DNA of 64,000 nucleotides from an uncultured Agathobacter sp. GTDB taxonomy: Bacteria; Bacillota; Clostridia; Lachnospirales; Lachnospiraceae. Below the pieces are notes generated by a model that worked only from the letters and a program-made list of their open reading frames with translations, ran no database searches and had not been told where the DNA came from. Where the stretch lies: positions 1 through 64,000 of the forward strand of contig CAKRLV010000005.1 in the NCBI GenBank assembly GCA_934359755.1, given 5' to 3'. This document shows positions 25,882 to 34,047 of the stretch, in pieces (positions within the stretch are counted from its first letter, which is position 1; each line of letters starts with the position of its first letter). A program made the translations under genes and the position numbers.

Positions 25882-27216
25882 ATGGAACGAAAAATCTTAA
25901 ATGAACTCTTAAAATGGAAAGATTCTCCTTACAGAAAGCCGTTGATTTTAAAAGGTGTCCGTCAGGTTGGAAAAACATGGATACTCAAAGAATTTGGAAG
26001 AAGATATTACGAAAATACAGCATATTTTAACTTCGATGAAAATGAGGATTACAAGCAATTCTTCGAAACAACCAAAGATGTCAGCCGTATCCTGCAGAAC
26101 CTGATGCTTATCAGCGGGGAAAAAATAGTTCCTGAGAAAACACTGATTATTTTTGATGAAGTGCAGGACTGCCCGAAAGTAATTAATTCCATGAAATATT
26201 TTTGCGAAAATGCCCCGGAATACCATATAGCCTGTGCCGGGTCATTGCTTGGAATCACACTTGCCAAACCCTCGTCTTTTCCTGTCGGAAAGGTTGATTT
26301 TATGCAGATCGATCCAATGACCTTCTCAGAATTTCTGGTCGCAAATGGTGACGAAAATCTGGCAAAATATATTGAAAGTGTTGATACCATTGAGCCTATA
26401 CCGGATGCTTTTCTTCATCCATTATATGAGAAGTTGAAAATGTATTATGTAACCGGCGGCATGCCGGAATCGGTATTGATGTGGACGCAAAACCGTGACA
26501 CAGAGGCAATGCAACGATCTCTTTCCGGAATCATTGGCGCATATGAGCGCGATTTCGCAAAACACCCGGATATAAAAGAATTCCCCAAAATTTCGCTGGT
26601 ATGGAAATCAATTCCTTCCCAGCTTTCTCGGGAAAATAAAAAATTCATATACAAAGTTGTAAAATCTGGGGCAAGAGCCAGAGAATATGAAGATGCTTTG
26701 CAATGGCTGGTTGATGCCAGACTCGTTCACAAGATTTACCGAAGCACAGCTCCGGGACTTCCGATTGCTGCTTATGATGATTTGTCAGCATTTAAAATAT
26801 ATTTGGTAGATGTCGGATTGTTGCGCAGACTTTCTCAACTTGCACCTACAGCTTTTGGGGAAGGAAACCGGCTTTTTACAGAATTCAAGGGAGCACTGAC
26901 GGAAAACTTTGTTCTACAGACACTGATCACACAGTTTGAAGTGGTTCCTCGGTACTGGACACAGACAAACCCACCTTATGAGGTTGATTTTCTGATTCAG
27001 AGAGAAAATGATATTTTTCCAATTGAGGTCAAATCAGAGGCTAATACAACAAGTAAAAGTCTGAAAAAATTTAAGGAATTATTTTCGGATAAAGTCAGAC
27101 TCCGCATTCGGTTTTCAATGGATAACCTGAAGCTGGATGGGGATATACTTAATATTCCGCTTTTTATGGCAGATCAGACGGATAGGTTAATTGGGATTGC
27201 ATTAAAGTCGCAGTAA
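25882..27216 (+). CDS. AAA ATPase with DUF4143 C-terminal domain
   Basis: This 444-residue protein has an N-terminal AAA domain with Walker A GVRQVGKTW (about 25-33) and Walker B LIIFDEVQDC, then a DUF4143 domain ending in a nuclease-like fold (VDFLIQRENDIFPIEVKSE, with the D...E-x-K arrangement). Proteins of this family are abundant in gut Firmicutes and Bacteroidetes, often in many copies, with unknown function. Base composition looks somewhat richer in G and C than in the flanking genes, which suggests acquisition. It has its own promoter and forms a single-gene unit. Confidence 0.85.
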   Translation: MERKILNELLKWKDSPYRKPLILKGVRQVGKTWILKEFGRRYYENTAYFNFDENEDYKQFFETTKDVSRILQNLMLISGEKIVPEKTLIIFDEVQDCPKVINSMKYFCENAPEYHIACAGSLLGITLAKPSSFPVGKVDFMQIDPMTFSEFLVANGDENLAKYIESVDTIEPIPDAFLHPLYEKLKMYYVTGGMPESVLMWTQNRDTEAMQRSLSGIIGAYERDFAKHPDIKEFPKISLVWKSIPSQLSRENKKFIYKVVKSGARAREYEDALQWLVDARLVHKIYRSTAPGLPIAAYDDLSAFKIYLVDVGLLRRLSQLAPTAFGEGNRLFTEFKGALTENFVLQTLITQFEVVPRYWTQTNPPYEVDFLIQRENDIFPIEVKSEANTTSKSLKKFKELFSDKVRLRIRFSMDNLKLDGDILNIPLFMADQTDRLIGIALKSQ

Positions 27217-27367
27217 TATGCAAGGAAAGCATTTTTACAGGACAGGTGTGATAGAATTAGAATATGCTTATGGAAAACAGTGTATGCAACCACGAAACCG
27301 AGTCTGACTATTAGTAATAGAAGGATCCAATTATCATAGTATAAAAATAAATTTGAGGTCATATTTT

Positions 27368-28054
27368 ATGAAAAAAATCTATTCGTTAGTTATATTGGTT
27401 GCTATGGGAGTGATGTTATATTTTGGTGCGGAAGTCAATGCAGAGGGGACTCTGGGGGATAATCAGAATAAAGAAATTGAATTTATGAAGTATGCAAATA
27501 AAAATCATATTAATAAGTTTAGTAATATAAACAAATACTTTTCGTTAAAAGCAGATATGAAAAGTAAGGTTGGAAAAATACCTGAAAAACAAATATTTGA
27601 AGTTGGAAAAAATATAATAATAACCAGGCAGGAAGTGCAGTTATATAAGAAATTTTATGATTTGAATAGAAGTGGAGAAAATAGTGAAAGTGCAGAAGAA
27701 TATGCACGTGAAAGAAATGCATTGTATGTTGAAGCTATAAAAAATGGTTATTCGGTCACGGAGGAAGAGATAGAAGAATATCTTAAGGAATTAAAAACTC
27801 AATTGAAGTCATGTTTGTCTGATGAAGAATATAACAATATATGCTCTGCGTATGGTGGGGAAAGTGAATATTGGCAATATGAGTATGAGGTGTATCAGAT
27901 GAATTTTCCAATACAAAATTATGTAAAAGATATTGAAGAGGAGTATAAGAAAAAATATGATAAACAATATTCTGCGGATGAGATAGAACAGATGTGGGGA
28001 AATGAGTTTGAAAGAATAAAAGAAAAATTGGTTGAAGAACAGAATTTTTCGTAG
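27368..28054 (+). CDS. Secreted SurA/PrsA N-domain-like protein
   Basis: This 228-residue protein has a signal peptide (about 1-24, VNAEG cleavage region) without a lipobox. Its central part (GKNIIITRQEVQLYKKF, AREQNA-like spacing, VTEEEIEEYLKEL) resembles the helical SurA_N chaperone domain of PrsA-type foldases. No parvulin domain follows. The tail is very rich in charged residues and Tyr. The start was set at ATG 27368 behind GAGGT. It is the first of several exported proteins that lie just upstream of or between the three regulated promoter modules. Confidence 0.6.
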   Translation: MKKIYSLVILVAMGVMLYFGAEVNAEGTLGDNQNKEIEFMKYANKNHINKFSNINKYFSLKADMKSKVGKIPEKQIFEVGKNIIITRQEVQLYKKFYDLNRSGENSESAEEYARERNALYVEAIKNGYSVTEEEIEEYLKELKTQLKSCLSDEEYNNICSAYGGESEYWQYEYEVYQMNFPIQNYVKDIEEEYKKKYDKQYSADEIEQMWGNEFERIKEKLVEEQNFS

Positions 28055-28059
28055 TAGAT

Positions 28060-28105
28060 TTAAGAAATCTTAAGAAATTTCTACAAATAACTATGGTATT
28101 ATAAT
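28060..28105 (+). promoter_or_regulatory. Promoter module A with TTAAGAAAT direct repeats
   Basis: TTAAGAAAT occurs at 28060 and 28070, followed by TTCTACAAAT at 28079 and TATAAT at 28100-28105. The same arrangement, with an identical distance of 21 bases from TTCTAC to TATAAT, is found at 28448 and 30653. The 10-bp spacing is that of OmpR/PhoB-type binding sites. Confidence 0.6.
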
Positions 28106-28176
28106 TACATATGCATCTATATAAAATGCAAAAGAAGGGAGGTATGATTATTAGTATATAATCATACAAGGATAAT

Positions 28177-28374
28177 ATGAAAATCAGGAAATTTGATATT
28201 TTATGGGTGGTATTTTTTTCAGCGTTGTCTACAGGTTATCTTTCAACTATAATCAATGCAAATTCAATTATAGTTGGATTAGTAGTTGGGGTGTTTGCAA
28301 CAGTGGTTGCGTTCTTCCTGTTAAAGATATATGACAAGAACAACGTAAATGACGAAGTGAATAAGGAAAGTTAG
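28177..28374 (+). CDS. Small membrane protein, unknown
   Basis: This 65-residue protein has two helices (about 8-27 and 30-50) and a short polar tail ending in NNVNDEVNKES. AAGGATA precedes the start. It is transcribed from promoter module A and followed by a strong terminator. I do not recognise a family. It is likely a small stress-induced membrane protein, inferred from its promoter only. Confidence 0.6.
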   Translation: MKIRKFDILWVVFFSALSTGYLSTIINANSIIVGLVVGVFATVVAFFLLKIYDKNNVNDEVNKES

Positions 28375-28399
28375 ATATTAAGGTCATTTAGTGAACTAA

Positions 28400-28431
28400 G
28401 GGCGTGTGAGAATTTTGGTTTTCACACGCCC
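28400..28431 (+). terminator. Terminator after the small membrane protein gene
   Basis: GGGCGTGTGA pairs with TCACACGCCC across a 12-base loop; ATTATTTT follows. Confidence 0.8.
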
Positions 28432-28447
28432 CATTATTTTGAAAAAC

Positions 28448-28493
28448 TTAAGAATTCTTCAGAAACTTCTACAAACGGCTGTGATATTATAAT
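28448..28493 (+). promoter_or_regulatory. Promoter module B
   Basis: TTAAGAATT (28448), TTCAGAAAC (28458) and TTCTACAAAC (28467) lead to TATAAT (28488-28493), with no good -35, which suggests an activator. It is one of three copies. Confidence 0.6.
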
Positions 28494-28601
28494 GACATAG
28501 ACGTCTAATGATAAAATGTATGGAAATCTATACGAAGCAAAACTTTAGAAGAATTTGAAAAGAGAACATAGCTATTTGGTAGCTAGGAAAAGAGGCAATT
28601 T

Positions 28602-29393
28602 ATGAAGAAAAGAGTATTAACAATGTTAATTATAGCGAGTGTGTTGGCATCATCAACAGTAGTATATGCTGGTGATAGTAGCGTAGAAAATGAATCGTAC
28701 ATGCCAACATGGATGCAGCCTAATTCAGTCATTATTTATGATGATGAACTGAATTACGAAGTTATAGAAGGTGGCAAACTTGAGGATCAGGAGATGACCA
28801 ACAGGGCTGATATTAAGGCTGTGGGGGAGAGTGATTATTCGGATGAAATGCTGGCTGAACCGAATACGAAGGTAGTATACGATCAACACGGATTTATACA
28901 GAATGTTTACAAATTAGTTCCAGGAACTAAAGATGTATATCAATTGTCAGTCCCATCAAAAGCAAGAGTAAAATCTGGAATACTAAAAGCTGGTGAATCA
29001 ATAACATATGGACAATACTATAATTATGATACGGGAAAAAATCAGAAATGTGTTTTGAAATGCAGTGCAAATGGTAAAAAAATTACGGGAACAGGTAGAA
29101 TTACATATTATACTGGCGAATATGGAGAAGCAGGGAAACGTAAACTGGTATCAGGAGATTGTGCCACAAAAATGAATTATGATGATGTAAAAGGTGGAAC
29201 CGAAATCACAGCAGAAAATACATATGCTAAAAAGTCACATACGTATCAAAAATATGATGTTGGCTCATTACCTAAAGCAATATTAGATATATGGTCAAGT
29301 TCAAAAACAAATCCTATAAAATATATTACTACTAATGGAAATATAGATAATGTATATTCTGGAAAAATCTCACATGATGCAGTGCAGTATTAG
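28602..29393 (+). CDS. Secreted protein, unknown function
   Basis: This 263-residue protein has a standard signal peptide (about 1-23, VVYAGD cleavage). The mature part starts with an acidic region and then has Gly/Lys/Tyr-rich beta-like segments such as GQYYNYDTGKNQKC and GTGRITYYTGEYGE. There are only three cysteines and no lipobox. It is transcribed from promoter module B. I do not recognise the family; the resemblance to extracellular adhesion or bacteriocin-like surface proteins is only in composition. Confidence 0.6.
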   Translation: MKKRVLTMLIIASVLASSTVVYAGDSSVENESYMPTWMQPNSVIIYDDELNYEVIEGGKLEDQEMTNRADIKAVGESDYSDEMLAEPNTKVVYDQHGFIQNVYKLVPGTKDVYQLSVPSKARVKSGILKAGESITYGQYYNYDTGKNQKCVLKCSANGKKITGTGRITYYTGEYGEAGKRKLVSGDCATKMNYDDVKGGTEITAENTYAKKSHTYQKYDVGSLPKAILDIWSSSKTNPIKYITTNGNIDNVYSGKISHDAVQY

Positions 29394-29427
29394 TGAATGT
29401 TAATTGGATTAAAAGGATTATAAGAGT

Positions 29428-30546
29428 ATGAATAATGTACTGAAAATTAGAAGATTACTTTCTGTTTTTTTTATTTTAATATGGATGATGAGTTGCATTT
29501 CTGCATGCGGAAAAGACCAAAGTAATACTTTGGAGAATTCACAGAATACACAGGTGCAGAGCAATCAGAAATCAGACGAAACAAAGACACACTCATATAT
29601 TTCAATAACATATGGAAGAAATAACCCAGACAATTTTACAACTCGTGAAATGGCAATTTATACATATGATATCGATGAGGGCAAACTGGAAGAAAGATGT
29701 GTAATACCATATGATTCACAGTATGCATGTTCTGTATATTCGAAGAAAAATAACAAGGTGTACTATTCTGCGCGAGTGGAAGAGAATGATCTTTCATCCA
29801 ATGATGGAATATGGGAATACGATGTTTCAACAGGAAAGAGTAAATTGCTTGAAAGTGAAAATTGGTCATATAATAGCATAAGACTTATGAGAGATGATAG
29901 GCTTATGGTTATGGCACTAACTATGGATCATCCAATTTTACCTGCATATTTTGATTTGAATACAAAGAAATTTACCTATATGAATGAGGTGAATGGAGAA
30001 GAGATAGGTCTATATAGTTGCGGTCCGGTTGATGCAGAGTATAATTCTGCAACAGATGAAATAGTATGTGCTTATCGTAATGAAAAAGAATCATATAGTG
30101 AAGAATATTTGTCCGGGGAAAAGAAAATACCCACATATATAGCAATCGCATCACGCGATATGGTAAAGGATTCAAATAGAATTTATTCCATGGAGTTTGA
30201 TACACATGATCAAGTGAGAGGGGTGACACAGCTTTCAAAGAATGAATGTCTTGTTGAGGTATTTCATAATGGAGGTACAGAGGAAAAAATGGAATACAGA
30301 CTGTATGATGTTAAATTTAATGGTGATAAGTCAGAAGCAAAGAGAATAGATTATCCATATCCTGATGCAAGTGATTTGAAAACAATAGATGGAGGAAAAA
30401 GTTATTATTTATTGGGTTCTAATGGTGGAGAAAATGGTTTATATCATTATGATGTCGATTCAGGAAAACTTACTGAAATATTAGCAGGAAATCCAGATGA
30501 GGAAGGTCATGTTGTTGGTTATTCAATTGTGGAGGAAGATCAATAG
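29428..30546 (+). CDS. Lipoprotein, propeller-like, paralogue 1
   Basis: This 372-residue protein has a signal peptide with lipobox ISAC (cysteine near residue 26), followed by a Ser/Asn/Gln-rich linker. The rest has repeated 'IWEYDVSTGKSKLL' and 'LYHYDVDSGKLTEIL'-type blades, consistent with a beta-propeller. It is about one-third to one-half identical by eye to the gene at 30775 (shared TYIAIAS/TYIAIVS, KDxxRIY, NECLVEV/NECIAEV segments), so the two are tandem duplicates. It is likely co-transcribed with the 28602 gene. The ribosome site is weak. Function is unknown. Confidence 0.75.
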   Translation: MNNVLKIRRLLSVFFILIWMMSCISACGKDQSNTLENSQNTQVQSNQKSDETKTHSYISITYGRNNPDNFTTREMAIYTYDIDEGKLEERCVIPYDSQYACSVYSKKNNKVYYSARVEENDLSSNDGIWEYDVSTGKSKLLESENWSYNSIRLMRDDRLMVMALTMDHPILPAYFDLNTKKFTYMNEVNGEEIGLYSCGPVDAEYNSATDEIVCAYRNEKESYSEEYLSGEKKIPTYIAIASRDMVKDSNRIYSMEFDTHDQVRGVTQLSKNECLVEVFHNGGTEEKMEYRLYDVKFNGDKSEAKRIDYPYPDASDLKTIDGGKSYYLLGSNGGENGLYHYDVDSGKLTEILAGNPDEEGHVVGYSIVEEDQ

Positions 30547-30604
30547 ACTTAATTCTGGCTAGTTTGCAGGTTATCTTTCAATTTGAGGTCATTTAGTGAA
30601 CTAA

Positions 30605-30636
30605 GGGCGTGTGAGAATTTTGGTTTTCACACGCCC
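30605..30636 (+). terminator. Terminator after lipoprotein paralogue 1
   Basis: GGGCGTGTGA / TCACACGCCC stem followed by ATTATTTT, identical to the one at 28400. Confidence 0.8.
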
Positions 30637-30652
30637 CATTATTTTGGAAAAC

Positions 30653-30698
30653 TTAAGAATTCTTCAGAAACTTCTACAAATAGCTGTGATATTATAAT
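30653..30698 (+). promoter_or_regulatory. Promoter module C
   Basis: TTAAGAATT (30653), TTCAGAAAC (30663), TTCTACAAA (30672) and TATAAT (30693-30698) repeat the layout of modules A and B. It drives the second lipoprotein, the response regulator and the kinase. Confidence 0.6.
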
Positions 30699-30774
30699 GA
30701 CATAGATATCTAGTGATATAAAGATATAATTTTGGAAGAGGATTTGAAAAAGTATAAAGGAAGGATTGAATTTT

Positions 30775-31866
30775 ATGAAAAAAAGAAGTCGAGTATTGAG
30801 TTCAATTTTAGCATTGAGTTTATTTTTAACTGCATGCGGAGATATTGGTAGCGTGGAGAATCAAAAGTCAGATTCGCAAAAGAGTGAAAATCAAAAGGAA
30901 TCGTTTAAACCATATATCTCAATTACATATTACAAAGATAAAGAAGAGGAAACAGAATTTCCTGAATATGAAGATGCTATAATGTATTCTTATGATATTG
31001 AAGAACAAAAATTAGAGGAAAAGGGAGCGTTGCATATTCCTGATGATGCCCAACATGCAGGTGCGCTATATTCAAAAAGCAACAATAAAGCATATTATTC
31101 TGATTTAATAATCACAGGCAGAGAATCATCGTATACAGAAATCTGGGAATATGATTTTGAAACTAAGGAAAAGGTTCTTCTTAATAAAATGGATTTGGAA
31201 TCATTTGAACTGTGTAACATTATTGGACCAAATCAATTGCTTGGCATGTCTGAGAGCAGAGAGCATTTTGAAAATCCAGCTATCTTTGATGTAAAGTCAA
31301 AGAAATTATCATATCTGTTTGAAGCAAATAATGAAGAAAATATATATAGTTTTGCACCTGTGTCAGCGCAGTATAATCCAGGCACAGGGGAGATTGTTTG
31401 TGCTTATGTAAATAATGAAGAGTCATATTCTGAAAAAGTATTAAGTGGTGAGAAATCTATGCCGACTTATATAGCAATTGTGTCTAAATCGTTAGTGAAA
31501 GATCCTAAGCGTATATATATGTTAAATCTGAAGGGCGGAGATCAGGTGTCATATGTTACACAGATTTCTGAGAATGAGTGTATAGCAGAAGTTACTCATT
31601 TGGTTGACAATACATCGGATATCGAAGATATTTATTATGATATTAAGTTTAATGGTGATAGTGCAGAAGCTAAGAAAATAGATAATATTTATCCGAATTC
31701 ATCTGGATGGAAGACAATAGATGGTGGAAAAAATTATTATTTTAGCTTGTATAAGGACAATAAAACATGTCTTTATTGTTATAATGTAGAATCTGGAAAA
31801 CTTAATAAAATTTTTGATCCAGAAAAAGGTGAATTTGGCTGGACGATAATAGGCGAGAGAGAATAG
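30775..31866 (+). CDS. Lipoprotein, propeller-like, paralogue 2
   Basis: This 363-residue protein has lipobox FLTAC near residue 20 and a Ser/Lys/Gln linker. The mature part has the same kind of blades as the gene at 29428 (IWEYDFETKEKVLL, CLYCYNVESGKLNKIF). ATG 30775 was chosen because of AAAGGAAGG just upstream; an in-frame TTG at 30766 lies too close to it. The gene lies 20 bases before the response regulator gene, so the lipoprotein may sense or modulate the signal for the two-component pair, as accessory lipoproteins do in other systems. That role is inference. Confidence 0.75.
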   Translation: MKKRSRVLSSILALSLFLTACGDIGSVENQKSDSQKSENQKESFKPYISITYYKDKEEETEFPEYEDAIMYSYDIEEQKLEEKGALHIPDDAQHAGALYSKSNNKAYYSDLIITGRESSYTEIWEYDFETKEKVLLNKMDLESFELCNIIGPNQLLGMSESREHFENPAIFDVKSKKLSYLFEANNEENIYSFAPVSAQYNPGTGEIVCAYVNNEESYSEKVLSGEKSMPTYIAIVSKSLVKDPKRIYMLNLKGGDQVSYVTQISENECIAEVTHLVDNTSDIEDIYYDIKFNGDSAEAKKIDNIYPNSSGWKTIDGGKNYYFSLYKDNKTCLYCYNVESGKLNKIFDPEKGEFGWTIIGERE

Positions 31867-31886
31867 ATAATAACATGAGGTTAAAT

Positions 31887-32582
31887 ATGCAAAGGATATT
31901 AGTAATAGAGGATGATGTAACGACAAGAAGGGCATTAAAAATATTATTGGAGATGCAGAAATATTGTGTCTTAGAAGCTGTTGATGGAGTAGATGGTTTA
32001 AATATGTTTGATGATACATGCAGTCTTATTATTGTAGATATCATGATGCCTAGAATGTCTGGAATTGAGGTGTGCAAGAAAATACGTGAAATTTCCAATG
32101 TGCCAATATTGTTTCTTACTGCAAGATCATCCGATAACGATATTGCAACAGGACTTCAAGTTGGTGGGGACGATTATCTCGTCAAGCCTTTTTCAAATAA
32201 AGAACTTATAGCAAGAGTTAATGCGCTTATAAGACGTCATCTTATATACAATATTGAGAAAAAAGATTCAAAAGATCAGGATGAGGTAATACAAGAAGCT
32301 GGAGTAATGGTATATACAAAGCGAAATCATGTGGAAGTGGATGGTATTCAGGTCAGACTGACAGAAAAAGAGTATCAGATTATTAAGCTTTTGATATCTA
32401 GTCCCAATAAAGTTTTCTCAGGTCAGGAAATTTATGAGGCGATATGGGATGAAATGTTTATTAAGAATTCTGAAAATACAATCATGGTACATATTAAAAA
32501 TCTCAGAGTGAAATTGTCAAAAGCTGGTGGAAATGTTTATATCAAAACAGTATGGGGAAGGGGATATAAATTTGAGGGATGA
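31887..32582 (+). CDS. OmpR/PhoB-family response regulator
   Basis: This 231-residue regulator has a receiver domain (1-115; D9, D10, phosphoacceptor D51 in IIVDIMMPRMSG and K of VKPF) and a C-terminal winged-helix domain (about 130-229, RLTEKEYQIIKLLI and NTIMVHIKNLRVKL, ending YKTVWGRGYKF-like IKTVWGRGYKFEG). ATG 31887 is spaced from the TGAGG site; an ATG at 31875 overlaps that site. Its target is probably the three-copy TTAAGAA promoter module, including its own. It overlaps the kinase by 11 bases. Confidence 0.92.
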   Translation: MQRILVIEDDVTTRRALKILLEMQKYCVLEAVDGVDGLNMFDDTCSLIIVDIMMPRMSGIEVCKKIREISNVPILFLTARSSDNDIATGLQVGGDDYLVKPFSNKELIARVNALIRRHLIYNIEKKDSKDQDEVIQEAGVMVYTKRNHVEVDGIQVRLTEKEYQIIKLLISSPNKVFSGQEIYEAIWDEMFIKNSENTIMVHIKNLRVKLSKAGGNVYIKTVWGRGYKFEG

Positions 32583-33768
32583 ATATAAAATTATTTCAAA
32601 AAAAATCACATGTACAGCATTAATAGCGATTGGCATTGCGGGCATACTTTTTGGAATTATTTATTATATTGGAAAAGGATATCTGAGTAATTATTTTTTT
32701 ATGACAGATTATATATATGATAGTGAAAGGCCATATATTGAAGAGTTTGAAAGGTATGTATACAATAATTCTGTAAGTACATCAGATTATGAAAAAATGC
32801 GCAATTGGATAGATTCTAATGAAATTGCTCATTTTAGTTTATCTTCTGATGGAGTGACTCTATATGAAGTGTCTAATATGGATAAGTTAATTGTACAGAC
32901 AAAAAAATTGTATGATTATAGATGGACGGAGCCGTTTCACTATAAGGTTAGATTTACAGATATGGAAGCGGACGTGTATATATATGCAAGTTATTTAGAT
33001 GATTTTTATAAATATCTTATACGCGGAGATCTTGCAGTTTCAGCAATCGTATGTGTTCTACTGATATTTATAAGAATAAGGAAATTGCTTAAAGATATTC
33101 TTGGAAGACTTCACACCGCCGAGGAGGGAGAGCAGGAAGCAAGGAAAGAGAAAGATAATCTGATGGGTAATATGGCGCATGATCTAAGAACTCCATTGAC
33201 AGGACTTCTATCTTTTATTGAGATTATCAAAATGGAAAATGAAAACGGAATGCCAATTACTGAACATATTGAGATTGTTGAGACTAAAGCAAAGGAAATT
33301 AAAGAACTAACAGACCAGATGTTTGATTTTTCACTTGCCAGTACAGAAGATGATATTGTGATGAATGAAGCGCAGGAGATAGAGTATGCTATAGGCGATT
33401 ATCTGTCTGAAATGTACGGCGTTATAACCGAAAAAGGTTACTCTGTCGATATCAGGAAGATGAAATGGGAAAAGGTTGATATATCCGTCAACAGCGGATT
33501 TATGGGAAGAATTTTCAACAATATTACAGACAATATCTGCAAATATGCAGATGTAAATAAGCCTGTAATTATTGAGACTTCATATCCAAAGGGCAAAGCG
33601 GTTGTTAAGATAAGCAATAGTGTGTGCATAGAGAAGAAGCTGCTTGAAAGTGCAGGAATCGGACTTAAGAATGTAAGTATTATGATGGATCGCATGGGCG
33701 GGAAAATGCTGTACCACCTCGACAATAAAGATTTTTATGTTACGCTGGAATTTCCTGTTTCCAAGTAG
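32572..33768 (+). CDS. Sensor histidine kinase
   Basis: This 398-residue protein appears to start with TTG at 32572, 8 bases after GGGAAGGGG; no ATG lies nearby in frame after the regulator ends. Two helices (about 12-35 and 150-168) flank an extracytoplasmic sensor of about 110 residues. The HisKA box is MAHDLRTPLTGLL and the ATPase domain has the N-box RIFNNITDNICKYA, with AGIGLKNVSIMMDRMGGK as the G-box. The extracytoplasmic part has no recognised ligand fold. It pairs with the regulator just upstream. Confidence 0.9.
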   Translation: MRDEYKIISKKITCTALIAIGIAGILFGIIYYIGKGYLSNYFFMTDYIYDSERPYIEEFERYVYNNSVSTSDYEKMRNWIDSNEIAHFSLSSDGVTLYEVSNMDKLIVQTKKLYDYRWTEPFHYKVRFTDMEADVYIYASYLDDFYKYLIRGDLAVSAIVCVLLIFIRIRKLLKDILGRLHTAEEGEQEARKEKDNLMGNMAHDLRTPLTGLLSFIEIIKMENENGMPITEHIEIVETKAKEIKELTDQMFDFSLASTEDDIVMNEAQEIEYAIGDYLSEMYGVITEKGYSVDIRKMKWEKVDISVNSGFMGRIFNNITDNICKYADVNKPVIIETSYPKGKAVVKISNSVCIEKKLLESAGIGLKNVSIMMDRMGGKMLYHLDNKDFYVTLEFPVSK

Positions 33769-33913
33769 TTACTGTTCAGACGCAAGCTTGACACCGCGCT
33801 GTCAAGCTATGTGCCATAGTGTTAATTATTGTGTGATTACAGCCCCTGCCTCGTAGAGGCATTTTAAATGGGCTGTAATCGTTGCTGGTCACACTGTTAG
33901 GTGTGAACAGTAA
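33769..33913. mobile_element. 145-bp MITE-like element with TTACTGTTCA ends
   Basis: TTACTGTTCA (33769-33778) and TGAACAGTAA (33904-33913) are inverted terminal repeats. Inside are nested hairpins: AGCTTGACA / TGTCAAGCT, and GATTACAGCCC / GGGCTGTAATC, the latter enclosing a small TGCCTC / GAGGCA stem. It abuts the stop codon of the kinase. A related copy lies at 45564 and an ends-only copy at 5431. Confidence 0.75.
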
Positions 33914-33941
33914 TATTTCCACAGTTAATATAGTGCATTAA

Positions 33942-33970
33942 TTGACATTTTCATATGTTGTGCGTATACT
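33942..33970 (+). promoter_or_regulatory. Promoter of the ABC importer operon
   Basis: A consensus TTGACA (33942-33947) and TATACT (33965-33970) are separated by 17 bp. Confidence 0.8.
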
Positions 33971-33982
33971 TTAATAGTACGC

Positions 33983-34025
33983 TTTTACCGTTTAAAGTGA
34001 TAACTTTTTACGCTTTAAAGCGATA
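33983..34025 (+). promoter_or_regulatory. Twin operator repeat in the importer 5' leader
   Basis: Two 20-bp direct repeats, TTTTACCGTTTAAAGTGATA (33983-34002) and TTTTACGCTTTAAAGCGATA (34006-34025), lie just past the likely transcription start. The second contains the perfect palindrome CGCTTTAAAGCG. This is a likely repressor operator. Confidence 0.6.
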
Positions 34026-34047
34026 CATATTCTAGGAGGAATAATAT

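Larger units (their letters stand above)
28381..28500. repeat. 120-bp intergenic repeat, copy 1 (terminator plus promoter)
   Basis: The segment contains a terminator and promoter module B, and recurs at 30586-30705 with only a few differences. Both copies lie at the same position between genes for exported proteins. Confidence 0.85.
30586..30705. repeat. 120-bp intergenic repeat, copy 2
   Basis: This is the second copy of 28381-28500 and carries terminator and promoter module C. The conserved block starts AGGTCATTTAGTG and ends just after the -10. Confidence 0.85.
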
